Below, one piece after another: positions 37,659 to 49,600 of a stretch of DNA of 64,000 bases. The stretch spans positions 16,376,268 to 16,440,267 of the forward strand of contig OU342639.1 in NCBI GenBank assembly GCA_910589415.1, written 5' to 3'. The notes beneath the pieces are model-generated. The model was given only the letters and a program-made list of their open reading frames with translations. It ran no database searches and had not been told where the DNA came from. Position 1 is the stretch's first letter, and every line of letters starts with the position of its first letter. This DNA is from Malachius bipustulatus. Taxonomy: Eukaryota; Arthropoda; Insecta; Coleoptera; Melyridae. The position numbers and the translations under genes are program-made.

Positions 37659-38965
37659 TCATATAGATTTTTGCTTGTCAACAATTAAATTACTAATATT
37701 ATTTACAAAAATATCTTCCAATTTATTAATAAACTCCCGGAATGACTGATGTGGCATTTTTAAATTGCCAAAAAGGTCATTATTCTTATTTTCGTAGGCT
37801 TTGAAATAACAAAAGAAGTTTTGTTCTTGAAGAGATGTAACTTCTTTTGAAAATTCATTGCATACCTGACAGGTGTGAATTTGCAGGCACTTTTTAATTA
37901 AGTAGCCACATACATAGTTGAGGGCATTAGCTGCAGGCATGTTGTTGCGGTAATCTGTTGTATTGACCGGTAGTGCCCTGAACAAATTGGATTTGTTATT
38001 CACTATTTTCTGACTGCTACTTGCACTCGATATAGAAATATCATTGATCGTCATTATCAATGAATCAAAGTCATCAACACAATTTGCATTACTAGAGTGT
38101 TCTAAGTAATGCAAACAGTAAAGTTTTTTAAAAGCCCAGACAAACTGTATGGGAGTTGGGTTGAACGAGCTACCATTCTGCTACCGAACTGTGCAAAAAT
38201 AATTTTCCAAACAGTCTTGGTTTAACCGCCTCGTCAACAAGTAACTAAACTTCTGTGATTTGACAAAATCCCATAGCTGCAGCACTGACGCGATAGTCAC
38301 TTGAAGACATTTAAGGCATTTCAGAGTTTTCGTGACATCTTTGCCATTTTTATCAAAAACTGAACTTTTTTTGAAAAAGGATTGTGCCTCGTGCAAACAA
38401 CGTATTTGATAGTCAGCACCTGTGAAAGCATTATTAAAATACTTCGGGCTCTTAAATTTTAATGAATTTAAAATATCGAATAATTTGTCACACATTTCAA
38501 TAAATTCGGCAGTTCCCATTGCAGACGATGGAAGATTCTTTAAACTCACGTAAGTATTGAGAACAGCTGCCACTGACTGACTCAATACTTGGACAGCAAG
38601 CTTGACCTTCATTTTTTGAAAGTTCGTGGGGAACATGTGCGCATCGGATAATTTTGGTAGCAGTCTTAGGGCTTGTTTCTTATCTACATTATAAACATGG
38701 CGTATGTGGTCGAACGATGCAACCTTTCCATCAAAATGAAAGGTGTGTTGCAGCAGCATATTTCGAACTGCTTTAAAAATATGCGGAGTATCAAAGATAT
38801 AAAACACCTTCTTACCGTTCACTTCGAAATATGTTTTTTCCTCAGACACATTTAGAGCAACGGACAGTTTCACAAAATTGGAACCCATATCGGATACCAT
38901 GCTGCACACAATAAGCCCAATTTGTTGCAATTGTCCTATGCAAGAGATTATTGTCTGAGTCAGTG
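37659..38965 (-). pseudogene. P-element / THAP9-like transposase, C-terminal two thirds
   Basis: Minus strand. A block of 249 codons (38930-38184) begins just after a possible acceptor (CTGACTCAG at 38966-38974). It carries IVCSMVSDMGSNF, YFEVNGKKVFYIFDTPHIFK (a DxxH-type catalytic region) and ends RRLNQDCLENYFCTVR, the conserved DxLE-NxF segment of P-type transposases. One in-frame TAG (38183-38181) follows, then the same frame runs on as QNGSSFNPTPIQFVWAFKK, and later CGYLIKKC and CQVC, to a stop at 37659. Apart from that stop the frame is clean over about 420 codons, so the copy is fairly young. The THAP domain and N-terminal exons are not present. Confidence 0.85.
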
Positions 38966-38974
38966 TTTCTTAAA

Positions 38975-39536
38975 ATTTATTATTCTAAGCGAACAAAATA
39001 TTCGAATATGTAATACTATACAGGGTGATTCAGGTTTTACCTTGTTTAACTCTAGGGAATGATAGAGAATCGAAAAATAATATGAGTTTGCTTTATGAAC
39101 TATATTTTGGAAATGCTTCGTTAAGAAAATATTAAAAATCGGCTGATTGGGATAATTTTAAATTTTGTATATTAGAGGCATATTGCAAAAGATAGATAAC
39201 TATTAATGAAGCAAACTAAGAAATTCAAAAACAAGTCCAATATGCCTGATACACTTATAATTTAAAGTAAAGCTCGAAGTAAAGCTACAATTTCTGAAAA
39301 AAATTTGAGATATAATAATAAAGGAACGTATATAATAAGAAATAAAATAATAATTATAGGTCCTCTATGTTATTAATGAGGTCTGCAGAGTCATCGTTTA
39401 CTTTTAATGAAGACCAAAACTCTAATTTATGAGCAAGCATCAGTTCTTTTAAATTTGTAATTATGGCTTTTTTCTCTCTGAACCAATTCCTCTGTTATAT
39501 TTTAAGATCTCACCAGAAGGAAGACCATTGCTAATA
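38975..39536. other. no gene; solo CAGGGTG arm
   Basis: CAGGGTGATTCAGGTTTTACC follows TA at 39021, with no inverted partner found. The rest is AT-rich. Confidence 0.45.
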
Positions 39537-40737
39537 CAGGGTGTCCCAGCTTATTCGAAGCGGTCTCTGTAGGACAAACGATGGACTTTTTTAAAAAAAC
39601 TTTTTGAAAATTCAATTACAGAATCACAATGGCCATAATTTAAAATTATTTTGAAGTATACAGAGTGTGCCATATGACAGTGGCATATCATAGTTATGTT
39701 TTTTTTAAACGGAATGCTCCTATGTTATTGCATTTTTAGATTGTCTGAGAAGAGAAAATAGGATTGGCTTTTACAGTTGGTACACCGTATCTACCATGTT
39801 CGTAGTCAGAAATACCGTATCTCCATCACTCAGTAATTCAAAATGCCGTAGGTGTCCAGACATACGGTGTTTTGATTAAGCATTGACCGGTTTACCAGTC
39901 ATCATAACCAAGTTTATTTGGCAGTAGGATGTATATACGGTCTCTCTGCCATGTAAAGTGGGCTAGCTGCTGTGTTTAGGAAATAATGATAGTTTTTTGA
40001 ACATCATGACTTTTTATTGTTTTGTTTATTTTTTACATTGGAATTGTAGGTATAATTATTTCCTATATTACCTTTGGTAGGTAGCTACCTACCTTTTTAC
40101 ATGTTAAATTCAGAAGTTTTTGAGTTATAAACAAGTGAAAATCGTCATTTTTCAAGTTCAAGGCCCTGTACAACGAAAACGGCTGAAGATAGAGAAAAAC
40201 GGCTTACATGTCTCTATTTTAACTTTTTATGTGCTATCCTATGGTATAGAAACATTTGTACTTTCTTTGAATTTTTTATTTGGCGACGCGTGGAGAAATC
40301 TCAGAATTTTTCAAATTTTTTATCACCCTGTATAAACATTTTATCTACATCATAGGATAGTACATGAAAAGTTAAAATAGGCAAAATAGTAAGCCGTTTT
40401 TTCTCTATTTTCAGCCGTTTTCGTTGTACAGGGCCTTGACTTGAAAAATGACGATTTTCACTTCTTTATAACTCAAAAACTTCTGAATTTAAACACCAAC
40501 TGTAAAAGTCAATCTAATTTTCTCTTCTCAGACAATCTAAAAATGCAATAACATAGGAGCATTCCATTTAAAAAAACATAACTATGATATGCCACTGTCA
40601 TATGGGACACTCTGTATACTCCAAAATAATTTTAAATTATGGCCATTGTGATTCTGTATGTGAATTTTCAAAAAGTTTTTTGAAAAAATCCATCGTTTGG
40701 CCTACAGAGACCGCTTCGAATAAGCTGGGACACCCTG
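39537..40737. mobile_element. palindromic element, CAGGGTGTCCCAGC family, with a nested palindrome
   Basis: Starts CAGGGTGTCCCAGCTTATTC and ends with its complement, flanked by TA. The outer arms (39537-39780 and 40497-40737) match well. The centre holds ACCGT/ACGGT-rich DNA (39776-39960) and a second inverted repeat: TTCAGAAGTTTTTGAGTTAT at 40110 mirrored near 40470-40490, and GGCCCTGTACAACGAAAACG at 40160 mirrored near 40420-40440. The open frames 40120-40335 and 40584-40802 are inside the arms and are not genes. Confidence 0.85.
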
Positions 40738-41374
40738 TATATTTTGAGGCTAGAAAGTGTAGTTCTTCCTCAGGGACCTTCAAAATCCGTTTTATAATAT
40801 AAATGCTTTTTGCCCCTTTTTGCTGTTATTAAACATAATGTCCTTTAATAATGGCATCTCCTTATTTTTTCTCATTTTTTTGCAATCTATACGAGGAGGA
40901 CAAATCCAGCCATCGACGAAAATCTAAACAACTAGTTTTCTAATCTATCTAATAGTTTTAACTAAGCACGGCGGTGCTAAGTATGCAGCTGTATTGTATG
41001 TTCAACAAGGTCGAAATGGTAGGGATATGCTTGCAAAAAATAACGCAAGTTGGCTGTTGCATTGCTATAGTGTAAAGAAGAAGAAAATATCTATACCTAC
41101 AGAACACCAAACCTTTGATTTGTAGGTTATCTGCGGCTTACATTCGAGTTCGCTTGGATGCGGTTTGGATTCGAGACCAATAATCATTAAATGAAATTTG
41201 TCTTGAAAATCATCTGCGGCTTGTATTCGGAACAATACGGTATTTTCTTTCGAAATAATAAATTTTACGTAGTATAGAGATGTCGGACGATGAGAAAAAT
41301 TTCTTATTAGCAGTGGCTGCAGTTTGTGTTTGGAATTTAAAAAATGAAAGAAAAGATAACATACGGTAAATATA
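40738..41374. other. no gene seen
   Basis: Contains two copies of an ATCTGCGGCTT...TATTCG motif (near 41129 and 41211) about 80 bp apart, suggesting a small local duplication. Otherwise AT-rich. Confidence 0.4.
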
Positions 41375-42336
41375 CAGGTTGTTACTGAATTGGTGTTACA
41401 AACTTAAAGGGCATGTAGGAAATGCAAAATTAGGCGATAAATTTCCTGTAGACATGGGTCGTTGGAGCTTTAGTTTTTGAGATACAGGGTGTTAAAGTTC
41501 TTCGAAAAATTTAATATTTTTTGAATATCTACAAACTGGCTGTTCAGAATAACTCGAATTTTTTGACAGCTGTTGTACTAATTGAAGTACATCATTTGAT
41601 ACTTCAGATGAAAAATTATTCAATCCAGTGGCAGAGATCTGGGTGTGTTGTTACCTTTTTTATGAAAAAATTTCTACGCCACTGACTTTTATGCAAATTT
41701 GGTATTTTTGGTAGATACCTCGTTTTGTTGAGAGGAGAAAAGTCATTCTACGTTTTTGTTGTAGGACGTACTGTTTTTAAGATATTTCACAATGTAGGAA
41801 CCCATGCAAGCTTTTTGTAATGTAACACGCTTCAATAACGATCACAAAAATGATTAATTTATGGAAAAACTCAATAGCATTGATTTTTGTGATATTTTAC
41901 CTCATACGGGTTCCTACATTGTGAAGGATCTCGGAAACAGTGCGTCCTAGGACAAAAACGTACGACGACTTTTCTCCTCTAAACAAAACAGGATATCTAC
42001 CATAAATAACCAATTTACATTAAAGTCAGTGGCGTAGACATTATTTAATAAAAAAGGTAACAACATACCCAGATCTCTGCCACTGGAGTGAAGAATTTTT
42101 CATCGGAAGTATCAAATGATGTACTTCAATTAGTACAACAGCTGTCAAAAAATTCGAGTTATTCTGATCAGCCAGTTTGAAGATATTAATAAAAAATTAA
42201 ATTTTTCGTAGAACTTTAACACCCTGTAACTCGAAAACTAAAGCTCCAACGACCCATGTCTACAGGAAATTTATCGCATATTTTTGCATTTCCTACATGC
42301 CCTTTAAGTTTGTAACACCTATTCAGTAACACCCTG
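41375..42336. mobile_element. palindromic MITE, CAGGTTGTTACTGAAT family
   Basis: Starts CAGGTTGTTACTGAATTGG and ends ATTCAGTAACACCCTG, flanked by TA. The arms of about 460 bp mirror each other around 41855, including a second internal CAGGGTGTTAAAG in each arm and the module CAGTGGCGTAGA/CAGTGGCAGAGA. Confidence 0.88.
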
Positions 42337-42353
42337 TATACATCCAACGTCTC

Positions 42354-42845
42354 CTAAGTTTCATCAATTTTTTCGGGACCGAGGGCGAAATAGGGGTGCG
42401 TGGGTGGGTAAGTAGGGGTGCGCGTTGCTATTTTTTCTTCACTTTCAGGGCAAGGAATATCTTCGAGATTAACAGTCGCACGATTATTATTTTGAATTTT
42501 GCATTTATATTCCAAAAATCCTAACATCAATCCCTGCGGTCTGGTCACGTTATCAGAAAGCGGATATACACTGCTGGTCATTGTCTGTATACGCTTCGAA
42601 GCACTTGGCATTGTCGTCAAGTGGTTACTTCCGAGAGTCGAGGTATTTAATCGGCGCTTCTGCCAGGTCCGTATTTTCATCGCACTCTCAAAATCGGTTT
42701 TTAATGTCGTTTTGTTGCCTTCCCTTTCATTTGCAAAGCAAATGAATACCTTCCTGGTGTTAATATAGGTATGTCCTCCACCCCAACTGTAGGAGTGAAA
42801 CTGTAGGAGACGCGAATGTGATACTAATTGAAAATGGTGATGCAA
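42354..42845 (-). CDS. unrecognised open frame beside a BEL/Pao relic
   Basis: 163 codons on the minus strand. The segment FESAMKIRTWQKRRLNTSTL and the Pro/Thr-rich end (TRTPTYPPTHPYFALGPEK) show no domain that I can name. The position just downstream, on the same strand, of a BEL/Pao Gag relic suggests it may be part of that retroelement. It could also be chance. Confidence 0.25.
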   Translation of the reverse strand: MHHHFQLVSHSRLLQFHSYSWGGGHTYINTRKVFICFANEREGNKTTLKTDFESAMKIRTWQKRRLNTSTLGSNHLTTMPSASKRIQTMTSSVYPLSDNVTRPQGLMLGFLEYKCKIQNNNRATVNLEDIPCPESEEKIATRTPTYPPTHPYFALGPEKIDET

Positions 42846-43189
42846 GGAATGGTTGCTAAAAATAAATCAATTGTGTTTGAATTCGAAAATTTTTTTATTA
42901 TAATTACTGGACATAATCTATTTATTGAAAACCCCAAATTTATTGAAATAAACAGCTAATAAGCATGCAAGCCAGTGCTTGGTTGTACGATTCTGCCGGG
43001 CATCGCCACACACGGTCCAATTCATATCCAATTTCATGCGATCCGACAAAATCGTACTGCTGTTTTCGTAAACGTTGTTTAGACACCCACTCGCTAACAA
43101 ATTCTCAGAATGTTTGGTCTGTTCGAAAGAATCTGATCTAGCAGTATTCAATTTCACTTTATAATTCGGGTCGCACATTGTTACGTTTA

Positions 43190-44115
43190 TAGCAACTTAT
43201 CTCAGTACGGCAAAACCTAGAACTGTGATCGCCTTTTGTACAACCATGTCACCGTCTTTCATTCTTGAGAATTTCCCTTTTTTCTTCAAAGGAAATTTTG
43301 CTACTATTACAATTCACCATTCGATGATCAAAAGTCTTGCAAAATAAACATTGCTCTTTAGCAGTGGCCAGTGGCGAACAAACCAGCTGCTGTACATGCG
43401 TTATGATTATCTTTCTTATAAGATTGACAGCGGGTATTATTAATGCCCATTAAGTTAACGGGCAGATTTCTGATACCATTTTGAAAGCCAAAATCGACGT
43501 CAAATGACTTTTGTTGGCATTTTGGCAATCCCTTTCATGCCAAGAATCACTAAATCGCTATATTTTCCATGCAGAGTCGATACTTTTTCTAGAAACGGTT
43601 CCAGAAATCTGCCCGTCAACTTAATGAGCCTTTACAATACCCGCTGCTATACTTAGAATCTGAGCCATTATCATTATCTTCAATCGTTACGTCCTCTAAA
43701 ACTTTAGCTTGCTCAATTGATTCTACTACTTCTAATTTGATAAAATTCGAAAGTTGCGAAATCATTAGTGGATAAACTTTTATGAAATTCTGCTCTCAAG
43801 GAGAATGGTAACGCTTTTGATACTACAGACTTTACTAGCATGTACATAATTCATCGGCGACATAATAGATATAACTTTCTTTAAGACACGACTTCACTTC
43901 TCTTTTTGACAGCAGTTAAAAGTAATAATTGCTGAACATAACTGTCAATTATTTTCTCGCTACTTCCAAATTGTTCTTTCAAAAGTTCAATAGCATCGTT
44001 GTAACTTGAATGGCTGGACGTTAAGCCTTGTACAAGTATTGCAGCGTTACTCGTTAGAACTGATTTCGAATAAGTAAAGATTTGGAAGTCTCGTCTAGAT
44101 CAGCATTAGTGTGAA
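43190..44115 (-). pseudogene. BEL/Pao-type retrotransposon Gag relic
   Basis: Minus strand. A segment resembling DUF1759 (ATMLLNF-type and LLKEQFGSSEKIIDSYVQQL, pieced over frame changes near 43900-44050) is followed by a CCHC-type knuckle region at about 43230-43360: CLFCKTFDHRMVNC, FEEKREILKNERR, then HGCTKGDHSSRFC, with a stop replacing the expected cysteine codon before HGC. This order matches Gag of BEL/Pao elements. A small MITE interrupts it at 43428-43646. It is heavily broken, and no LTRs were identified. Confidence 0.65.
43428..43646. mobile_element. small palindromic MITE in the BEL/Pao relic
   Basis: CAGCGGGTATTATTAATGCC at the left is mirrored by AATACCCGCTG at the right. The arms continue as ATTAAGTTAACGGGCAGATT / AATCTGCCCGTCAACTTAAT-type sequence. 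It is about 219 bp and non-coding. Confidence 0.78.
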
Positions 44116-44117
44116 TA

Positions 44118-45795
44118 CAGTAGGGACCCGCTAATCCGAATCATATCAGGCACATGGTTGTTCGGAGTAGCGAACATTAGGACTGCTAGCCCGTATTTCG
44201 CTAGTCCGAATATTTGCGGATTAGTGAATCTAAAATCATTGCTCAGTGTTATAGTTATGTACTTATGCATTTTTAAATGTTATTCAGAAAACAGTGTACA
44301 AAAAGTAAAGAAGACCGACTGAACAGAAACATGTTCGAACAGACAATTGTTTCAATTGAATGGACCTGTCCCCAGCATTCGGCTAACATTTATATTACAC
44401 ATCTCACGCACACAATTTTATTATTATTTTTATCAATTTGCATGCAAGTAGTAGAGGCAGGCTGTTCGGATTATAAGTCAATGTCAAAATTTGTTCAATA
44501 TTCCTCTCGATGCCTTGACAGACGATCCCAGGTCGATGTTGTCTTCACCGACTTCTCTAAAGCGTTTGACAGGGTCGACCACGGTCTCTTACTCTCAAAA
44601 CTCCATTGCTACGGCTTCTCTGACGCCTTGATTAGCTTCTTCACGGACTACTTCTCTGACCGTACATCTTATGTTTTCTCGCAAGGTTCTAAATCAAATT
44701 CCTATACAGTATCATCTGGTGTATTCCAAGGTTCTAAACTAGGCCCCCTTTTCTTCAACATGTTTATCAACGATATTGTCTACAATTTTGATAGTAACGT
44801 CAACTGTCTTCTCTACGCTGATGATCTCAAAATATTCACTGAGATCAGCTCAATTGATGATTGCTGCCTACTTCAGACCACTCTGAATCATCTTCGCTCT
44901 TGGTGTGATGATAATCTTCTTCCACTCAATCTATCCAAATGTCATGCTATGTCACTCTCTCTGAAAAATAATCCCCTTCAATTTCATTATTCTTTAAACG
45001 ACATAACGCTTGATCGAATTGATGAGTTCAGGGATCTTGGTGTACTCTACGACTCTAAACTTTCATTTACTAATCATTTTACCTCTACTGTCTCATCGGC
45101 AGTTAGGTCTTTGGGCTTCTTAATACGTAACACTCAGTAGTTTCAGAATGTCAATACCCTTGTTATTTTGTACAACTCCCTGGTCAGGTCTAAGCTAGAG
45201 TATGCCTCCATTATATGGTCTCCAGGTCATCAGGTGCACATCGAAAATTTTGAACGTGTCCAGCGGCGCTTTCTCAAGTATCTCCACTTCAAGGTCACCG
45301 GCGTATATCCTCCAATAGGCTTCCCTCAGCATCAGCTGCTAAATCAATTCAATGTTGACAGCTTACTGAACAGGCGCTCCTATATGTGCATCAGATTCTT
45401 ATGGAATGTTCTCAATGGCACTTTGAACAGTCCTGATATTCTCAGTCAGTTTTCGCTCAATGTCCCTCAGATTTCTCTGAGACATCATAATATTCTACAC
45501 ATAGAGATCTCCCGCACTAATCTACATCATTTCTCCCCACTGAGTCGAATCTGCGACACTTATAATCAGATCTCCCACGATCTGGACATCTTCTGCTGTT
45601 CAGTCAACGACATACGGCTGCAGTTCCTCGGCACATGACCTGCAGCTCCTCTGCGTGCTTCACATTTTTTATTCTTTACCTACTGGGTATTTTTGCTACT
45701 CACTGTGTAACTAACTGTTTTTAATTCTGCACTACTGTATTTTTATTATCTAGTGTTCTGTAATTGGACTTTTGTCTGTGTGAACATATTCGAAA

Positions 45796-45830
<35 letters not shown>

Positions 45831-45933
45831 GGATGTTTTTGGACGACTGGACTACGAGCATAAGTGATTCATTTTTTGAAATTTGGAGGGCTGTTCGGGC
45901 TACAAGGATATTCAGATTGGCGGGACTCTACTG
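44118..45933. mobile_element. pogo/Tigger-type MITE split by a LINE
   Basis: Starts CAGTAGGGACCCGCTAATCC and ends GGCGGGACTCTACTG, flanked by TA. The first 360 bp and last 100 bp match the MITE at 5738-6218. Between GTTCGGATTATAAG (ending 44477) and GGATG (45831) lies the LINE described next. Confidence 0.85.
44478..45830 (+). mobile_element. 5'-truncated Jockey/CR1-like LINE, RT and 3' end
   Basis: The insert begins in the reverse transcriptase domain. FTDFSKAFDRVDH (near 44548-44586, first catalytic aspartate), SSGVFQGSKLGPLFF, and LLYADDLKIF (near 44813, catalytic DD) are clear. A single TAG (45138-45140) interrupts the frame; the same frame continues as VRSKLEYASIIWSP and FERVQRRFLKYL to a natural stop at 45638. 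The 3' end is (AAAT)n (about 45792-45830), followed by MITE sequence. ATAAG on both sides may be the target duplication. It is a dead-on-arrival copy. Confidence 0.9.
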
Positions 45934-46561
45934 TAGTATTATTAAATTGCTCCCAAAATCTCACTTTTGGATATTTGCTGCCGTTAAATCATCACTAATT
46001 TCTTTATTCACTTCACTTAGAGATTCGTTAATTATTGATAAAACCTTTGTTTTCAGGAATAATAGCGTTAGCCTGATTGACGAACCTGAGAACAATAAGC
46101 TTTCTTTAATTCTTCATTCATTTTAACAAATTGCACGCTATTACTCGTATCGTAAACTTTTCCGTTTTAATCGTTAACGTTAAATTGTACCGTTAAATAA
46201 CTAAAGACACGAGTTCGTTGGTTTCGGTACCAAAATGTAAAATTAATCTACCAATTGGAAGGTAATAAAAGTCCCTAGTACGTAAAACACTCTATGTATT
46301 TAGATTGAAATGACAAGAACTAAATATTATCACTCACGGGAAAGAATTTATATAAAACGTAAAATGAAATGCATGCGTTCACGTTATTCTTCACGTGTTC
46401 ACTGTCTCACTAGATACTCTCTGGACTTCGATCGGAACGGGAACTCGTTCCTTTCCCCGCTAGTGTACTTCGTCCTGCTACTGCTTTCATTACATGGTGC
46501 CCGGTGGTCGCTTAATTTGAATTCTCTTCAAGCCCCCATACAGTCCTGACTGCATTACGTA

Positions 46562-46606
46562 CCTAATCGGTTGAATTAAGTTTTTACTGATGGTTTGTTT
46601 TTTCAA
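46562..46606 (+). repeat. intronic flank duplicated before exon 2
   Basis: About 45 bp ending at the acceptor of exon 1 (TAATCGGTTGAATTAAG, TACTGATGGTTTGTTTTTT) is repeated at 49200-49244 before exon 2 with only two or three differences. Together with the similar exon ends (GAGCCCGAGC...CACAG|GTATGT), this shows that exons 1 and 2 arose by duplication. Confidence 0.8.
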
Positions 46607-46607
46607 G

Positions 46608-49600
46608 CAATGGAAAGCCAGAAAGCGGCAGTTGATGACCAGGAGGCTATTGAAGTTGTTCAGCCGGTTGAGCCCGAGCAGCCTACACAGGTATGTATTT
46701 ATAACCAGATTTCATTAATGCTTATTAGTTATTTGTGTTTATACTAATTCATGTTTTATAATATTGACATCGGATGTTATGTACATATGTAATAATGCCA
46801 GTGAATCAAACGAAAAACCGTTTGGACGGAATCCAGAATGCCTTGAGCTGAGAACTCTATACTTGGAAAAAGGGGCCAAAAGCTGTTTGTACAACCAGGT
46901 CTCGACAACCTTGGAAAATAGAGGGATAATGGAAATGGGCCTATAGCTGGCCGGGTCACCCGTGTTTCCCTTTTTTATAAACTGCAGTAATTTTCTGGCC
47001 ACGTGCCAGCTTATTGATCCATATTTATCTATTTCATACAAACACAACATTACTCCAACATTATAAAAAAAAATTATTCTAATTATCCAAAGTTTTTTTC
47101 TATAAAATGTTGTAATTTTTGTTTGTATTTTTTGTTTCTGCATTCCTGTTTGCACCATCATATTTCTTAGGCCATTTAAAACAATTAGACTTGAATATTC
47201 CGCTTTATCTTCGTTTTCTTCAGCCCATTGACGTATGTTATTATTTAATCGCAGAATCTGTTTTGTAACTCGTTCCTTATTTACTGAAACTTCTTGTATG
47301 ACATCATCTTGATCGCTTCCATCATTATCACTTTGATCTTCAGGTATCTTTTGTATCTGGTGAATCTTTATTCCAGTCATCTACATGAATAGACTGAATG
47401 TCAACTTCGGGATTAAAAGTGTGCAGTAAAGTATCAATTTCTTCATTTCTTATTCTACTTCTTAAAACACTTGAGGGAATTTCGTCTTCTTAATCGTAAT
47501 CTTCGTTGGCTAATGGTGAAAGAAGATTATGCCAACATTTTTCTATAACTTCCGGCTTTAAATTTTTCCATGACAGAGTCAAATTTATAATGGCGTCTTT
47601 TCATTTCATTCACAAATAGATTTCAGAGCTTCACCGATATCCTGGCCGGTTCCAATAATTTGTGATAACAAATTTTTGCAATAAAATAATTTTGTCAAAC
47701 GTATAGCACTTTGGTCCATTGGTTGTATTAATGGAGTGACGTTAGGTGGCGTGTAAAAAGTGAAAATGGAACCGTCATTACTTCTAAGGTGGATGACTCG
47801 CTGCATTGTCGAACAATAGCATGGCCTTAACCGGTAGGTTTTGACCAATTAGGAACTTTGTGACCTGAATCAAGTTTAAATCAGTTTTAGTTAAATGTAC
47901 AGTTTAAATTGCAAGATGGAAGAGGAAAAAATATAAATTTTGTAAAGACACCTTGGTAAAAATAAAACAGATCGGCAGACATATGAACATACATAGGTAT
48001 ATCTATAAAATAAAGTGTTCTTTTTCCTTAAAAAATTGTACGATTTAAAGTACCTTCCTATTACGAAACTCGCCTCTGGAATAAACATTTTGTGAAACCA
48101 TTCCTTAAAAATTTGTGCTGTCATCCAGGCGGTTTTTGAGTTTCTACAATGAACAGGACAGTTAAAATTTCGAAACGATCGTGGATTTTTAGCTTTTCCA
48201 ATGACTAGTGGTGTTAATATGTGGGTACCTGCCGCATTTGTGCATGCTAGGAAAGTCACTCTTTGCTTTTCGATTTTTCTTCCTGGGGCTGTTTTATCCT
48301 CGCGAGCTAAGTATGTTTTTCCAGGAAGAAGTTTCCAATGCAAACCAGGTTCATCGGCATTATAAATCTGTGCTTTTGATAGCTGAAGCTCATTAATTTT
48401 TAAGTGTAGAGTTCTTTTAAAAGGATCAACAAGCTCGGGCTACGAACGAGGATAAGTTTTCACCTGAAATCTTCAGGTACCGAATTCCAAAACGCTTTTT
48501 ATATTTTTGCAGCCAACCGCATTAAAAGAACGAGATTCTTTGAATTCACTGTGAAGCAACTTGGCCTTTGCTTGGATCATTTAACCAGTTACAGGAAGGT
48601 TTTTCTGTCTTTTCTTTAGAAACCATCTGTATAAACATTTTTCCATTCTAGGGCACTCTGAATGTCTCAAAGTTTTCATTTTACCTGGTCCTGTGAAAGT
48701 GTTGTTCACTCTTTTCAAAATCCTTGCCCTTCTGCTTCGAATTGCGCATATAGTGGATTTAGCAACACCATATTATTCTTTTGATAAAACATTATTCTAA
48801 GTCTTAAAATATTTTAGCTTTATCACTTAAGGATAAATGTTTCCCTATTTTTTGCCGTAATTACATATACACGTGATGCACCTATTGCAACCTAATCCTG
48901 CAGACGACTGAGATGATGTAATTGCCCAGAATCATTTGATCTTTCACTTGAAACGACCAAAAAAAGCTCAATAAATTAATTATCGTAATCGGAAACTTGC
49001 TTGCAACGTTATTTTGGAGAAGCGCCAAGCAGAACACTTTCTTCGAAATTTGAAATGGAAGTTTTCTGCATACCGCTTCTCTGAAATTGCTTTTTTAACG
49101 TATTATGTATTATGCTAGAAAGTAATAAATTGGGGGAAACATTTTCCTTTGGTATAATAAACACCGTTATGCAGGGGGGGCTGCTCTTTAAATTACTAGG
49201 TAATCGGTTGAATTAAGTTGTTACTGATGGTTTGTTTTTTCCAGGGAACAGTTGGTGAACAGCTGGAGGAGATATCAGAAGTTGCTGAGCAGGCTCACCA
49301 GGGTGAGCCCGAGCCTGGGCCTCCACAGGTATGTATATATAATATGTACAAGGTGTTTCTAAATGGAGTACCATAAATTGGAGGACTTGTAGATAAAGTT
49401 AAAAAAATACGAAAATGTAGGAAATTTTTTTTTCGAAAAGGCTTTATTGATGAGATACAGGGTGTTAAAGAGTCGACCGACAGACCACTCTTTTGTTAAT
49501 ATTTGTTGAAACAATAACCCAACTGAGACAATTTTTTTTGTGTAACAACAAGTTATAAAGAGCAATAATCAGACAAATTTTCGGTTTATTTCAATAAGCC

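Noticed and set aside
42499..42768. 89-codon plus-strand frame
   Set aside because: Shadow of the longer minus-strand frame at 42354-42845, without support of its own.
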